From NCBI GenBank assembly GCA_028023455.1, contig JAQFVV010012419.1:868001-932000 (forward strand): 64,000 nt of DNA, given 5' to 3'. Below are positions 13,701-28,700 of this stretch, piece by piece. The notes beneath the pieces were generated by a model. The model searched no databases and was not told where the DNA came from. It was given only the letters and a program-made list of their open reading frames with translations. The first letter of the stretch is position 1. Every line of letters begins with the position of its first letter. This DNA is from Epiperipatus broadwayi (Eukaryota; Onychophora; Udeonychophora; Euonychophora; Peripatidae). The position numbers were made by a program, and so were the translations under genes.

Positions 13701-16700
13701 TTTTCTGTGATATCATCTTATTTAATAATTATCCTTCTCAACATTTTTCTAATATGTGATGTCTTACACTGCTTTTCTATTTTTCTTTCAACTTCATTTT
13801 GTTAAGAATTAATATCTTTTTTTTATAATTTCTATATCACTTCTCTACATATACCATTTACTTTTCAATTTCTTGAATTTTAATTTCAACCGAGCTGAAT
13901 CTCTTATTTAAATAACAATATTTTCTTGAATTAATCTCTCTCAATTTCCATTCTGTTTGTTATTATTCTGTCTCTCCTCTTAAATTCCTCTTTCCTTATT
14001 TTATCAATAACTGCTTTTAAATTAGAAGCCTTTTTTTTAAATTTTATACATGTCAAAAGAAAATGAAACAGATTCTCATACTTCAGAATATTGAAGCGAA
14101 GCAGCATTGATATGCACTCATTTGGCAAATTCACTAACATATGATTGTAAAGCATAGAAACCAAAATAAATATTATTGTTATTGCTACATTGAATTAAAA
14201 AGAATCCAAATCAAATATTTCACTTCTTTTCTTTAATTATAGAGCAATTAATAATTCAAATTTTGTAGCATTTTCAAGAGATAAATATTTACAAGACTAT
14301 TATTAGACTTATTTTAAAGTTTTGTTTACAATCAAAACTCAAAAATTAATAGCAAAGCAAATAGAAGATAGTATCAGTTTTGAATGTAACATCATTACCA
14401 TATTTTAATTACAAAGCAACAGATTAAAAGCATCAAGAGTTTTACCAAGTCTGAAGAAGATCTAAAAATAACTGAGTGATGAGTAAAGACTCCCAACAGT
14501 CACTCATAGAGAAACAGGGATGGTTAACATAATATTCACCAGGCTGGCCAATACAAAACTAAAATTTAAAAAAATGTTAAAGACTTTCAGGAAATAAGTT
14601 TGCTGTGGAAGTTAAGCCAGCATTGCAAGATGTTAAATAAAAAGATTTTGGGACCATAACATAACTAAGGATTGGCTCTCTAAAAAAAAAAAAAAATTCT
14701 AAGCCTAATTGGAACTTTTTTAAATTTATTTAATCTTGATTCAAAATCAAATCATAAAATTGGCAAGTAGATATGCTATTATTAAATCACAAGAATCTTC
14801 AAATCTATATATACAATTAATTTAGAAAATATTCATTAGTTTCATAAATATAAATCTGATCTATTATTTATTTATAAATAATGGCAAAACAAGTAATAAA
14901 ATTCCAGATCTAACTTCTTAAAGCTTTCATATTTAAAGTGGAAACTGAAAATGATTGACTACTATAGTTGAAAACTTTCATTTCCATCTAAATCAATGGT
15001 CTTTAACATTTTTACACTTGCGGACTGGCAGAAGTCTACAGATAAATTTTCTTAAAGATGTAAACTGCTTAGCCTTAGATGAGCATAATTGTCATAACTG
15101 ACCAAAACAACACACTAGTTACTGTGTATTGTAATGGTGTTGCTTATCTTCATATGCTGAACACTCTTTCTCGAGTTGCACAATCATACTGCTACAGAAA
15201 ACAGTACATTCTCATTAATGTGCCTGCATTGCTACGTTTATTATTTCATTGTTAAAACATGCAAAATTGGGAAATGTCACAACTAGTGTAATTACATGAC
15301 AATGATTATGATAAATGTAATATCTGTATTTTTTTTTTTTTAGAAAAATAATAAAAAATTTAATTCTACCCCCTCCCCCATAAATATCAGTGATAACTAG
15401 AAAAACAAATTAATTTATGTATGATTGATTAGATTTTGTTTTCGTTCTGTTTCTTTTTTTTTAATTGGGTAAAAATGAGATGAATAAATAAATAAAATTG
15501 TTTATATTAATTAAAAGTTTAAAATCTTATTATTTTGTTATTACAAGCTTTCCTGCCAGTCTAGGGCACGGACCGCAGAAAACTTTTGCGGCCCAGTGCA
15601 GGTCCACGGACAAAGGGTTGAAAAACACTGATCTAAATGAATAAAAGTAAATAAAGTTAAGCACAAAAGTTAAATCATTGAGTCTAAAAAAATAAAAAGA
15701 GAGAGAAAGGAATCTCAATCAATTTAAATAATTTATTAAATGAACAAGAAATTGTTTTTTTAGACAGCTTACAATTAACAAAATATCATAATGAAATTTA
15801 TGATTCCAACTTGGAAATGGATTCATTAGTGGCTCTATGAAACCCTTCAATTCTGTCACTGTGTCCATAAACTTGGCAGTCATTAACAATGTAGTTCATA
15901 AAGCAAATAAGAACTATGGTTTGTCCTTAATCTGTTAAAAGACCCCAATATGTTTAGGAAAATCAAATCTAATGCATTTCAAAAAACAAAATTGTTTGGA
16001 ATCTCATACAAATTTTTTTTTGCACCATAATTCAATGGTAGATTGAAAAGATTCTTGGTTAAATATCTAGAAAAAAGTTGATTTTAGATGAGTCTTTGAT
16101 ATAAAACTACTTTGAATTAGATGTTAATGTGATCTATTTAATAGGTCTTTATATATTTTCAGTAAGGCAATTTCTTTTCTGATATTTGATAGAATATATG
16201 TAAAAAAATATGAAGCCATTGCAGACAGAAGAATTGAGTTTGCAAGTAATATTCTCATGCAAATATTAAATTACATATTCAAAGTTCACTGTAAGAACTT
16301 TTTCTCCAAACAAGGTCATAGTATTCAGCAATGAAATATACTAGTGCTAAGAAAGTTGTCTGTAAGTTACTTGTATCAAACTTCAAGTAATATTAGATAA
16401 TTATCCAAGATAGTTATTTCTATACTTTATTTTAAATTTAACCTCAGATAAGTGAGAAAATTGAGTTAGGCTATAATTCAAGATTATTTCTAACCAGCAT
16501 AGAGTAGAATTGTGTTTCAGTCTATTATTATAAAAAGTTATGTTAACATTACGAAATGATTCTGTTATTTCACTGCAAAACTGATCATACTATTTTTGTT
16601 GGAATATTTTTTCAAACTTTCCATATCCTTATTAATAGAATTTTCTAATTTAGGAAAGGACCTGTTTGAGAAATCAAAGCAATATCATCGACATAGAAGA

Positions 16701-19700
16701 CTTTCCTGTATTGATGGGTATATTGTCATTGACATTGAACTAAATGTAAGAACTGAATTTTGAGAGATTGTTTAGTAAATTTTTCTCATCACTAATTTAT
16801 TATTCAATTTCTCTTAATAGATTTCTTGCATTTAAAGATTTAAAAACTTTCGCCAAACAGGATCATAAACTATCAATAAAAGTATTAGCAGTTTTTAATT
16901 AATTTTAAAAGTTTTTCAATTTGAGTCATTAGAGATAAAACATAATTATATTAACTTTTTCTTACCTTAAACCCAGCCTGCTCTATAAATAGATGAATCT
17001 CACCTATTAGCAAAATTATTGCTAATATGATTCTTTTAAGCAGCTTGTAAGGAACACATAATGATACTGGGCAATAATTTTCTGAATTACTGTTGGGTTT
17101 TAAACTGCTAGTTCTGCTTTTATATCAAATTTTTGAAGTAGTTTCTATTTATAAAGTTGCTGAATAGTTTTGCCATCCAAGTTTTAGCTTAGATCCTACA
17201 TTTTTTTAGAAACTTTAGAAGTATACTTTGTGCTCATGGGGCCGTTTCTTGGTTTAAGACAATCAAAGGCAATTTCAATTTTACCAGTATCTATTAATTG
17301 ACATTAGAGAATTCTACTCTAATAATATTTTTTTTGGCTTTCACAATCTTAAGAACAATTATCTCATTAGCATTAACTGTAGCAGTTGTTTTATGTGTGT
17401 GCTCTTATGACTACCAGGCTGTTTCAATCTCTCCACCAGATCTTTAAAAATTGTACAAAAAAAAAAATAATAATATACAATTGTGATCATTTTGAATATA
17501 AAACATCTCAGAAATAGATAAAAAAAACACATCAATATTGAAAATATTTAATAAAATACTCTCAAAATCTGTCATCAAAAATATATCATTAATGAAGAAA
17601 ACAATTATGTTTCTGATTAAAAAATTAGAAAAATTCCTAATAAATTGAGAGCAAAAATAATGTGAAAAATTACATTTTTCACACGAAAGACAGAAAAAAA
17701 ATTTTCTAAATGGATACTGTATTATTTAAAAAAAAGGATTGGTTTATATATTATCTTTGTGAAAAATATAAAAATTGTTTTTTTTTTTTGCAAATCCATA
17801 CCATTTTCTTAATGGCAGGGCAGCAACTAATGTGCATAGTTTACAACAGATGGCTCTCAAGTAAATTATAGCTTTAAACTACTAGAAGAAATTAAAATTT
17901 AACTGCTTGGGTCTAGAGCACCATATTGAATTTTTTAAAAACTGGCCTGAGACACAATTTTCACAATAACTTCAGTTTTAATTATGTTAGAGCAAAAAAA
18001 TTACATTAACTGATTTTTGATATTTTCATTTATTGTAAAAAATTTAATTAATAGATGGAATGTCTGATTACCAGTATTTTTTTTGTTGTTGTTAATTTAT
18101 GTTATAGACTGAAATCAACCATGAATTGCAAATTTAAAATAATAAATGCTTTCAGATTACTAGAATTTTAAATAAATGATAATCTCTAGCTTAATAAATG
18201 ATTAGTAGCAATCATTAATTCATTTATATTGTCAAAGTTATGAGCGAAGAAAATGTGACACTTGTAAATCAAGTTCTAATAAAATATTCCTATTATGAAA
18301 AATAAAATTCAACTTACTTATATTATTAATACACACACTGACTAAGACTTCCCACTCTTTTTTATATACTTATTAAATTAGCCAACTTACACGATCGTTG
18401 ATGGCCCATGGAAATCCTGAAAACAGATTAACAGTATCCAGATATGGTCGCAAACAGTGAGATGATTTCTCAAGAACATTTTGGTAGCAGCTAGCTTTCT
18501 CTAGATCCTTCATTACTTTAACTGTTAAAATAAAATTAAAAAATTGTTTCTAATTCAGTTATATATAAGAACATTTTTTTATAACAATAACATAATGAAC
18601 AACAATTTTTAGAATGTTAAAGTCATATAATTTTCAGCCAATCGAAAGTGAATTAACATTTACAATTAAAATTCATCAATTCTATAACTTTCATAATTTC
18701 TTATAACTTTATATCAAAATCTTTTATTTGATACAATAATAGGCAGATGAAGAGTTATGTTATTAGTCACAATATTTAAATTAATAAATACACAATTTGT
18801 ATAACTTTTATTAACTACCAGTGTTCTTTATCATAAGAGCGATGTCGCATGCTTGCTAATCTCAATTGCCGCCACTAGGCGTCAGTCTATAATTACAAGT
18901 ATTAGCCGTAACATGGCAACTCTTTTTTTACTTTATTTATACATATAGTCTTTTAAATATAGATGGAGGCCTTCTTCTGTTCGATTTTTCTCTCATCTCA
19001 GAACGTTCAACTAGTATTCTCCTTGTCATCGTGCCATTGTCACTTGATGTTGATGGTTTCTCCATCTCAATTATGGGCAACTGTGTCTCCTCATCCAGTT
19101 TTTGTGTCTGTGGAGTTGTTATGAATTTTTCAGCTGTGTTCCGTAGATGTGTCTTGGTTCGACAAAGAATAGAACCATCCTCAATCAAAATGCAATATGA
19201 TTTTGGCTCGGGAGTTTTTTCGAGAATTTTATACTTCTTCCATCTGGTCCCATCATATACTCGTTCTGGTTTGTCAATTTCCAAGGGTGGAGATATATTG
19301 GCTGTCTTGTCATAGAAATTCTTCTGTCGAGTTTGCCTCTGTATTAAGTATATACAGGCCTTTTGTGCAGGTGGAGATATGGGTAATTTTGTTTTAAGTG
19401 TTCTAGACATTAGTAATTGTGATGGAGTAATCTTCATCCCACTCATCGGTGTATTTCTAAATTCAAGTAAGGTTAATTCTGGGTCAATTCCAGATTGATA
19501 AGCTTTGCGAAATAATTTCTTTATAGTTTGAACATTTCATTTTGCAAGTCCATTAGAACGTGGATAGTGTGGACTCGATATGGTCACTTTAAAACACCAT
19601 TCCTTTGCGAATGTGCAGAATGAAGCAAACGGCATGTTATCTGCCATTACCTCATCTGGTATGCCAAAGCGTGCAAATGTTGTTTTGCATAGCTTTATTA

Positions 19701-22700
19701 CTGAAGCAGCAGTTTTGTCAGGTATGCGAAGTACTTCTGGGTATTTAGAGAAATAATCTACTAGGAGTAAAAATATAATATAACAATTCGTCAATTGTTA
19801 AAACAGAGTTTCTTTAATATAAATAAAATAATAACTAAATAATTATTGCCAAGCACTTTCAACTTTTACGAGTTATATATTTTTATAATTATATATTAAC
19901 AGAAGTATTATTTATTTCTACTAGGAGTAAGTAAGTACTATTGCCAAATTCAAACAAATCAGCACCAACCTTTTCCCATGATCTTGTTGGCACAACATGT
20001 GGTAACAGTGGTTCTTTTGGTAGAGCTGGCCTGCACATATTGGACAGTTATCCATTAATAATTCAATATCTTTGTTAATATTCAACCAATAAAATGATTG
20101 TCTTGCTCTGGATTTCAGTTTCTCAATTCCCAAATGGGACTCGTGTAGCAAGTTCATTATTCAGAGTTGTAGCGATGTCGGTATAATTTTCTTTCATGTT
20201 GTAGTATTCCACGACTCAGTGTGATTTTGTAGCGATTTTGCCAGAATTTTTGCAAAATTGGAGGTACATTGAACTTATGTTTCGGCCATCCATTTCATGT
20301 GTTTAATTAATTCTGATGCTTCATCATCTAAAGGATAAGCTCTCTTTAAGTCATTATCCCAGGTACTGATAGTTTTGTTTGCAGTGTGTACTTCACATGC
20401 ATCTTCTTGTTGTGTTGTATATATGTGGTTACGTGATAATGTATCTGCGATGTACAGTTCCTTCCCAGGGTAAGTTCATATCGTTGTAATCCCATTACAA
20501 ATCTTTGAAGTCTGGGTGTGATTTTCTCAAAGGGTTTGTTTACAATTGCAAGTAATGGTTTATGATTAGCGTGTATTATTATATTTCATCCATATATGTA
20601 GTAATGAAACTTTTGACATGTGTTGACAATGCTTAAGAGTTCTTTTTCTATTTCAGCGTATCGCTTTTCTATTTCAGAAAGTGCTCAAGAGGTATACATA
20701 ATTGGTTTCCCATTTTGAAGTAAAACTCCCCCTAGTCCTGTCTGTGAGGCATCTATTTGTATTCTTACTGGAATTTGAGAATTAGGTTGCATTGCAAATT
20801 GCCTCCTTTAGCTTATCGAATCATTGTTGGTAATACAAATTCCATACCCACATAATGTTTTTTTTATTAAGAGATCACAGGGATGCTGTCAGATTTGCTA
20901 AGTTCGGAATGTGTGGTAAGAGATAATTTATCATTCCTAAAATTTGTTTCAATCCTTGTTTGTTTTTTGATGGTTCGAGCTTTTGTATTGCTTCTATTTT
21001 ATTAGGATCTGCTGACATTCCTGTTCCTGAAATCATTCATTCTAGGTATTTCACTTGCATTTGAGCATATTGAATCTTATCTGGATAGAATTTCGCATTG
21101 ACCATGTGTGCTCTGTTTAAAACTTTTAACAAATTTTTATTCATATCTTCAACAGTCTGACACCTGGTATATTGGCTAATAATTCATCATTTGTCCTCTG
21201 AAAAATTTCTGGTGGTACATTTAAGCCAAAGAGTAAGCAGTTAAAGCGATATCTTCTAAAGAGTATATTAAATGTCGTTAAGTCGGCTGATTCATTATCA
21301 AATTTTATATTCCAAAATCTGGATTTCTAGTCCAAAACTGTGAAATACTTTATTCCTGTTACTGTACTTAAAACTGTCTCTGGAGTTGGCATTTTATAAT
21401 GTTCTCTTTTTAATGCTTTATTAAGATCTCTTGGGTCTATGCATATGCTGATAGTTGCCGTTTAGTTTTTCAACTATTAATAAATTATTAACTCAATCTG
21501 TTGGATATGTCACTGGAGTTATGATAGCATTATCTTCCATTTTATTTAATTCCTCATGTAATTGTTCATGTATACTTAATGGAATTAATCTAAGTGCATG
21601 GACAACTGGTTTAAATGTTGGATCTACTGTAAAATGGTGTTTGTCTTCATATCAACCCACACCTTGAAAAACATCTTCGCATTTCTTATATATAGACTTG
21701 AAGTTTTCATTTTCTTTTTATTTCATGTGTTTCAACACTTTTATTATCTTTTCTACTCTTTGTTATTTTATCTTTATTGTTGTTGGATATATTTTTATCA
21801 TTTTTACTTTTGTTATTTTTCATCGTTCCTTTTTGTACTGTAATTTTGTTGCGTTTAATTAAACCTAGTAACTCACAATCACTGCCACTAAGTGTTGGTT
21901 CATCTTCTTTTATTATTATAAAACGTAAACTATGCAGATTTTTGTTTATTTTGCATTGAAGTTTTGTTTTTCCTATTGGGGTGAGAAATGATCCTTCAAA
22001 AGCGCATAATTTCTTCTTTTGTTTTGTATATTATAGGTTATAGATGAATAGTATTAAGCACTTTTTTAGACATAATGTTTACATCGGCTCCTGTGTCTAT
22101 TTTTATTTTTACTTTCCAGCTATTAAACGAATGAGTTGAGTCTACATGTCTGACGTATGCAATTGTATTTTCAACATCACTGGTATATCATGAATCCAAT
22201 GTTGTAGCTATTGTGTACTTCGTGCATATTACGTCCATTTCTATTCCTATTTTTATGACACTTTGTGTTTGAGCATTTTTGTATTAAAATTTTATGGTCA
22301 TAGCTTCTCGTACGGCAATTATTGGCAAAGTGGTTTAACTTTCCGCAATTATAGCATTTTTTTCTAAATGCAGGACATTCACGTTTTGGGTGATTACAGT
22401 TCCACTTTTGACAATTTTGTGTGTTTGTTGTTGTATTTTTCACTACTATGTTAATACATAGTTCAGACTTTCCCAGTAATTCATTTTTGAGTTTTCTAGT
22501 TCTGTGTCCATGTATTATTTCCAGTGCTTTTTCTAGTGTAATATTCACTTTTTCAAATAATCTGTCTTTTAGTCCTTCTTCTTTTTGTACCATTATAATT
22601 CTATCTTGGAGGATATTTTGTTTTTGATCCCTGAAGTCAGCTTTTCAACCACTAATATTAAGCGAGTAAGAAAGTGATCAATTGATTCTCCCTTGTATGG

Positions 22701-25700
22701 CTCCATTGTATATGCTTTTATTCTGTCATATAATGTTAGTTTTCACTGTGTTGAAATATTTATGTACTTGGTTAAAGACAGGTAGCAATTTTGTTTTATC
22801 TTCGGGTTTGTGTGGTCTAATGTTGTTATTACATCGCTCCCTTCTTTTCCAATGAGATGATGTAATATTCCAAATTTTATTTTATCTGATTTCATACCAT
22901 TTTCTGTTGCCTCTAGGAAATTTAGGAATAATTCTTTCCATTCAGTCCATTTGACTGGCATATTTCCTTCCATGGATAGCAGTTCGATATTATAAAAACA
23001 ATTGAATTGTGACCCATTTTGTATTTCAGCAAATATGATATGGAAAAAAAAATTTGTTAAAAAACTATTGTTATCAATATTTAAATACTCATTGTTTTAT
23101 AGAATTTAAATTTTTTTTTTTTTTTAACTATTATTTCATTAATACACTCCTGACACCAAGTTATGTTCTTGGTCACGATATCTAAATTAATAAATACTCA
23201 TAGTTTGTATAACTAATAACTTTTATTAACTACCAGTGTTCTCGAACAAAAGAGCGATATCGTGTGCTCGCTAATCTCAGTTGCCGTTGCGTCAGTCTGT
23301 ATTAGCCATAAACATGACAAAGAGCATTCTGGATCTCTACACCAACATCTTCATTAATTTCACTGAACATCAAATAGCAATAAAAATTGAAAGAAGTAAA
23401 GCTATTTTAGATAATCTGATTCTAATGAAGAAGTTTACTTCTAACTGTTATCAAGTCTTTTCTCCTATAAGACACTTGTGATTATACAAAACCATTTCCA
23501 TCATTTAGAATTAATTGTTAATTGCCTTGAAAAAAATTCAAACTTTATTTAAACTTTTCAAATATATTCAACCATGAATAATAGGACACCAGTTAAATGC
23601 CATCTTCACAAATATTGACATAAACAGTAATGTTGAAGACACTGTATTGATTTGCTCAACAGAGGCTGAACAGTATTAAAATATTTGTTTATGAATGATT
23701 AAAATAATTAATTCCTACAAATAGTGCACCCAAAAAACTTTCTAAACAAATAAAAAATAAACTAACTTCTCTCCCTCTACTCTAGAATCAATTTTATGCA
23801 AGAAAAGTGTAAATAGCAAACAGATTCTTCTGATTAGTTTCTGCTCCTTAATAGTAGGCACTTTTCACATCAACAGATCAATATGTTGCTTTCATTTGAT
23901 ACAAATCAATAATAATAATAAAAAAGATTGAATCATCATAAGATGGATATAGAATACATGGAAGAGAGAGAAGTGGAATAATATTGGAGGATTACTGATG
24001 TTTAATCATCAAACTGTCAACTGATATAAAAACTAGTCTCCTTATTGTCTACTTCATGTCCTTTATAAAAGATGTTTACTATAAAAACATGTAAATAGCT
24101 TCTGCTTCTAAACAATTAGATTCATGAACTACATCTTAGTCACATATAATTTGTCTCTTTAATACTAAAAATTATCCATTTCCACAATTAACCCTGTTTT
24201 CTTTTTTTTCTGATAAACTTTAGTTAATTGTGCTGCCATGTTTTAACTCATAATCGTCTTTGAATTAAATCTGCATCTCTCCAGGTTGTTTATGGTGTTC
24301 TGGACCTCCAAATAAATATTCTTTTCCATTCCCAAGGCCAATTTTTTTTATGTTTGAATATTTCACTACAAATGTTTTTTTTTTCTTTGTTTTTTTTTTA
24401 CAATTTTTTATTATAGTTAATAATTTTCAATTTTGAGATGATTATACAAGTTTAAACCTATTCATCTATTATTGATTATCCCCCGTTCCTTCTCGGTGAC
24501 TTGCTAATATTTATCTTCAAAATTATTTCTGGCAAAACAAAATAATTAGAAATATAATAATGCACTACTCCACAGCTAACACCAAGGCAATAAAGAAAAT
24601 AAAAATATTGAAACGGTATTATTTAGTCATCATCCCGTTTCACCTACTATGTTCCATAGTAGTATCTTTTTCCCTAATTCAAACCCATTCCAGCCATGTA
24701 TATAAGATCCTAATAATTTATTTTTATATGAAATAGCGTATATTTACGTGTATGCGCGTGTAGTTGTATACGTGGGCACATCTGATACTCCTATTAATAT
24801 TTGTTTGCGTATAATGCATATGAATTTATAAATTTAAAATTAATAAAATATAATTTTAATTAAGTGCATGAACATTGTTATATATGAATGATTACCTACA
24901 TATATATGTGAAAGAAGTTGTAATGCAACAGATTTAAAAGCATTACAACTCTTTTAAATTAATTTAAAAATTGCATTATTTTTAGTTAAAAATTCTTTAT
25001 TTAAAGGCTTTCGCATATAAATTTCAATTCCAGGGTAGTCACACACATATATATTAAAATTTTTATGAACTTAAAACCCCTTTAAATAAAAAAAAAAGTT
25101 TATCTGTTTTATAAAAATTTGTAATTCTTAGAAAACCATCTGCAAGTAATTAATCAAGCTTGTAGTTAAAATTTTAAGTCTTTTGAAAATGAAAACTAAG
25201 AACAAAAAGTAACCTGTTTGACCATTATTGTTTTCACCAAGAAATGGTCAAAGTTTTCATTTTATACATTTTTAATTACTAAGAAAACTTTGTACAAAGT
25301 TATAAACAGATTGCTCAAATTACTGATTTTCTTGGTATAAATAACTTCCAAGTTTGGTTAATGGAAGTTCACTCATTAAAATTTTACCATGCAAACTTTT
25401 TGATAATAGCAACAACTGTCTCTCTTTCTTTGCGGGGGATGGACATTGCACAAGCCAGAGTTCAAGCCCCACCACCCTGCTAAGAAAAAAGCATCAGAAG
25501 ACATCAGCCCAGCCGAGAATGATGGTGATCAACTACAGGACCCTCTACAAAGAAGACGTGGTAAATTTCCCCAGAGCTCTTTAAAAATAACTATAAACTT
25601 ATGAATGAATCTCTAAACTCTAAGCTAGCTAAAATAATTGTGCACGAACTTTAAATTGTAATATTGTTTTCATAAACTAAAAGTTAAAATTCAAGCTGTA

Positions 25701-28700
25701 AAATTATAAATTAACTTTTAAAAATTGGTTTAATCTGTAACTTATGATTTACAATTTAACTTTAAAAAATTAATACCTGTAAACATGCCTATTAATGTAG
25801 AATATAAAAATCTAAATGCTTATTATTCTATCTTCTTATCTGCGGTCATGCCTTCCTTATTTATTTTATATATGTTATTTTACAATTACGCTATGCCCAG
25901 TTCAGAATGGAGATTGATTTTATGAATAAAGTTAAGAGGTGGGGGATGATTAGACACTCTCTCCGCGTTAAGTAATGTTGCTCTTTAGCACACACAATAT
26001 TTTCGTTAAGCTATCGTGTTTAGCTTATTACTATCATTATTGTAGTATCATTAGGTTTGCAAGTTAATAATTAGTTAATAAATGCAAGAATGAGATAGAA
26101 AGCATATTATAAGTATTGCTTAAGCCCCAGATATACTTTGACCTCCTTCAAAACTATATTATAAACTGTGCAGATTTACTAATAAAATTACATTACATTA
26201 ACTTTTCCTTTTTAGCATATTTTGAGAATGCTAATTAATGAACTGGCGTATGGTAGTTTCGCGGAACGAAACTACAGAATTTTGTGTACTTTTAATTATT
26301 AATAATTATTATGTTTAGCGGGGCGAATGTCTCTTTATGAAGCACACACGAGCATATACGCTGTATGTTTTTATATGAATGGGCTTCTGGTTTTAATGGC
26401 CACCCCATCATCTTTTTAGTTCGGACAGCTCTTCTTTAGAACTGGAACATGAGGGTCCTGATTGTTTTATAAGCTGCTCCGATCACAGAACTAAATGTTC
26501 ACTTTATTCATGGCAAGTCGTACGGTCATGGGACCGAATAAATGGTACTGAACCCCTTGATTAACTACACATTTGAGATGCACACCTCTTTAGTAATATA
26601 TATATGTTGTAGTATTTGAAGTCATACTACAAAGCTCCAGTTCATCCCGCTATAATGTAATATTTCAGCATTGATCAAGACTTGTAATCTGATTTATACA
26701 TATAGAGTCTGGATAGAGAGCCTATTGCAGCTCATTAAGTATTAATAAATGACTTTTATTGAAGGCTATAGTAATAAATAATCATTCTTGCACCAACCTA
26801 ACCGTCGCAAGCCTATTAGGTACGGCATAGTGAAATTAAGGCATGATAGGAAACTGTAATTATAAAATTGTAATCAGCTCTTTATAAATTATAGTGCATC
26901 AGATGAGATTATGTTCTCAAAATTGCTCATCATTGTTTACACCTGTGTGTGTTCTCCCACGCACTCTTGTTTATTCTATTTATTAATTAAAATACATTAA
27001 ATTATAACCACCGTGTTGAGTTTCATTCGTAATACATCCCAAATCTTAGTTAAGTTCCTTTTAATATAGTATTAGTCATTATTATATGCATTATCTAGCT
27101 GGCCATAGGTGTGGGTGTATTTAAAGCATTAGTAATTTAGTTATTATTCCCAGAGTCTCTTGCACCACCCTTTGCTACTGCCAGAACGTGAACCAAGAAA
27201 TTCCGAGTGTAGCCTCATATATGTCATTCATAGGGTAGTAAGTCAGGGAGGGTTGGTGAAGGAGCTGAAGTGTGGTCAGATTCGAGGTCTCAAAACCCTC
27301 ATTTAGATCAGCCTTGGTATAATTCGCCAGGACTCTGGATTTTGTTGCATGAATGTACAAATATGATCATTACAATATATATATTCACTAATAAAAGACA
27401 ACAAAATTTCAATAACAAAATAGTAAAAAATTATATAACATAAATAAAAAATAAAATACTAATACAACTATTTGCTACTGTAAAATTACTTGATGAAAGT
27501 AGATTGCCTCCGTTTAATGTGTTAATCCAAGGAACTGGTGGTATTTGCATTGGAATACGAGTGATAGGTACATGAAGAATACCCAGGCTCCCTCTAGTAA
27601 GAAATTTTATTAAAACAGGATGAGGCTAAAAAACACAACAAACAAAAAACAATTCAGTTAGAATGATGAAATATATCCCCCAAAAAATTTTTTTGCCCTA
27701 TATAATCTGTAAAAATAGAAATAATGCTATATGAGAATACTTATGAACCCTAACCACAGAAATCATCACACTACAATGGCTAGGCAATAATGATTCAATA
27801 TTCCAGAAATAATTTGTCTTTGCTTCTGTCTTTTTTAACATATTTTAATACAGAAAGAGATAAAAGCAAAAATAATAACACATCTTTTGTTAATAATTAT
27901 AAATTGCTAAACAAGTGTTGATATAATGAAAATAGAATCAATATTGGATATAAGAAGGAACACTATATGTTACTCACTCATACTACTTGCAATTAATTAC
28001 AATGATTAGAACAAAATAGTAATTAGAACTCAAGATGAAATTGGTCCAATGTTTGGCATAAAAAGAAATGCAAAACAATGAAAATAAATAAATAAACAGA
28101 ATAAAAAATCCAAAATAGTAGTTGGATAGGAAGTTATAGATTAGTGTTTTTAAAGTTATGACAAAATATGTAAAAGATGATGGAAAATTATAAAAATGAA
28201 AATAAAAATAATCAACAGGTTTTTAATAAGGAATAGGTTATTCTGTATTGGATTAAAGTCTGATTTAACAAAATCTAATTGTAATTTTCTATCTAATTAA
28301 GAAAAATCTTGATTGGATAAAGAAGAAGAAAAGTTTGGAGAGATATGCATTTAGTGAAGAGTGTTAAACATAAAATTAATTTTCTCAATTAATATTTTTC
28401 ATATACTTCTTTCAACTTTTACATTTTTAAGGGGGGAAAAAGACTATATCTGGTATATACTAAAAATAGAGAAATTGTGAAGGCTATAGAAATGGAAATC
28501 TGATACATAATCACAATAAAATAAAAACTAAAATGCTGGGGGGAAAAATAATTAGGCAAACGATCCATGTTGATACAGAAATTAAATCATATTCTAAAAC
28601 TATTTACTAGCTGCTTTAAAGTGTCCTTTTCTATTAATAAAAGTAATATATAAAATAACTAATCTAAACAGAAAGATTCGACAAAATTAACCCAATAAAA

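Larger units (their letters stand above)
18755..23319 (-). mobile_element. Complete but inactive Gypsy LTR retrotransposon, 4565 bp
   Basis: LTRs at 23161-23319 (5') and 18755-18918 (3') flank an internal region. In element order it holds a primer-binding site, gag with CCHC, protease DTGAD, RT, RNase H, integrase and a polypurine tract. The host flanks carry AAGAG at 18750-18754 and 23320-23324, a 5-bp target duplication, so the whole is one insertion. Both LTRs run TG(T/C)CATG to CATAA in element orientation and differ by several indels and substitutions, so it is old. Multiple stops and frameshifts are present. Orientation is the same as the host gene. Confidence 0.93.

Noticed and set aside
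19031-19315. Plus-strand open frames over the Gypsy integrase
   Set aside because: They are antisense shadows of the minus-strand integrase C-terminal region and have no domain of their own.
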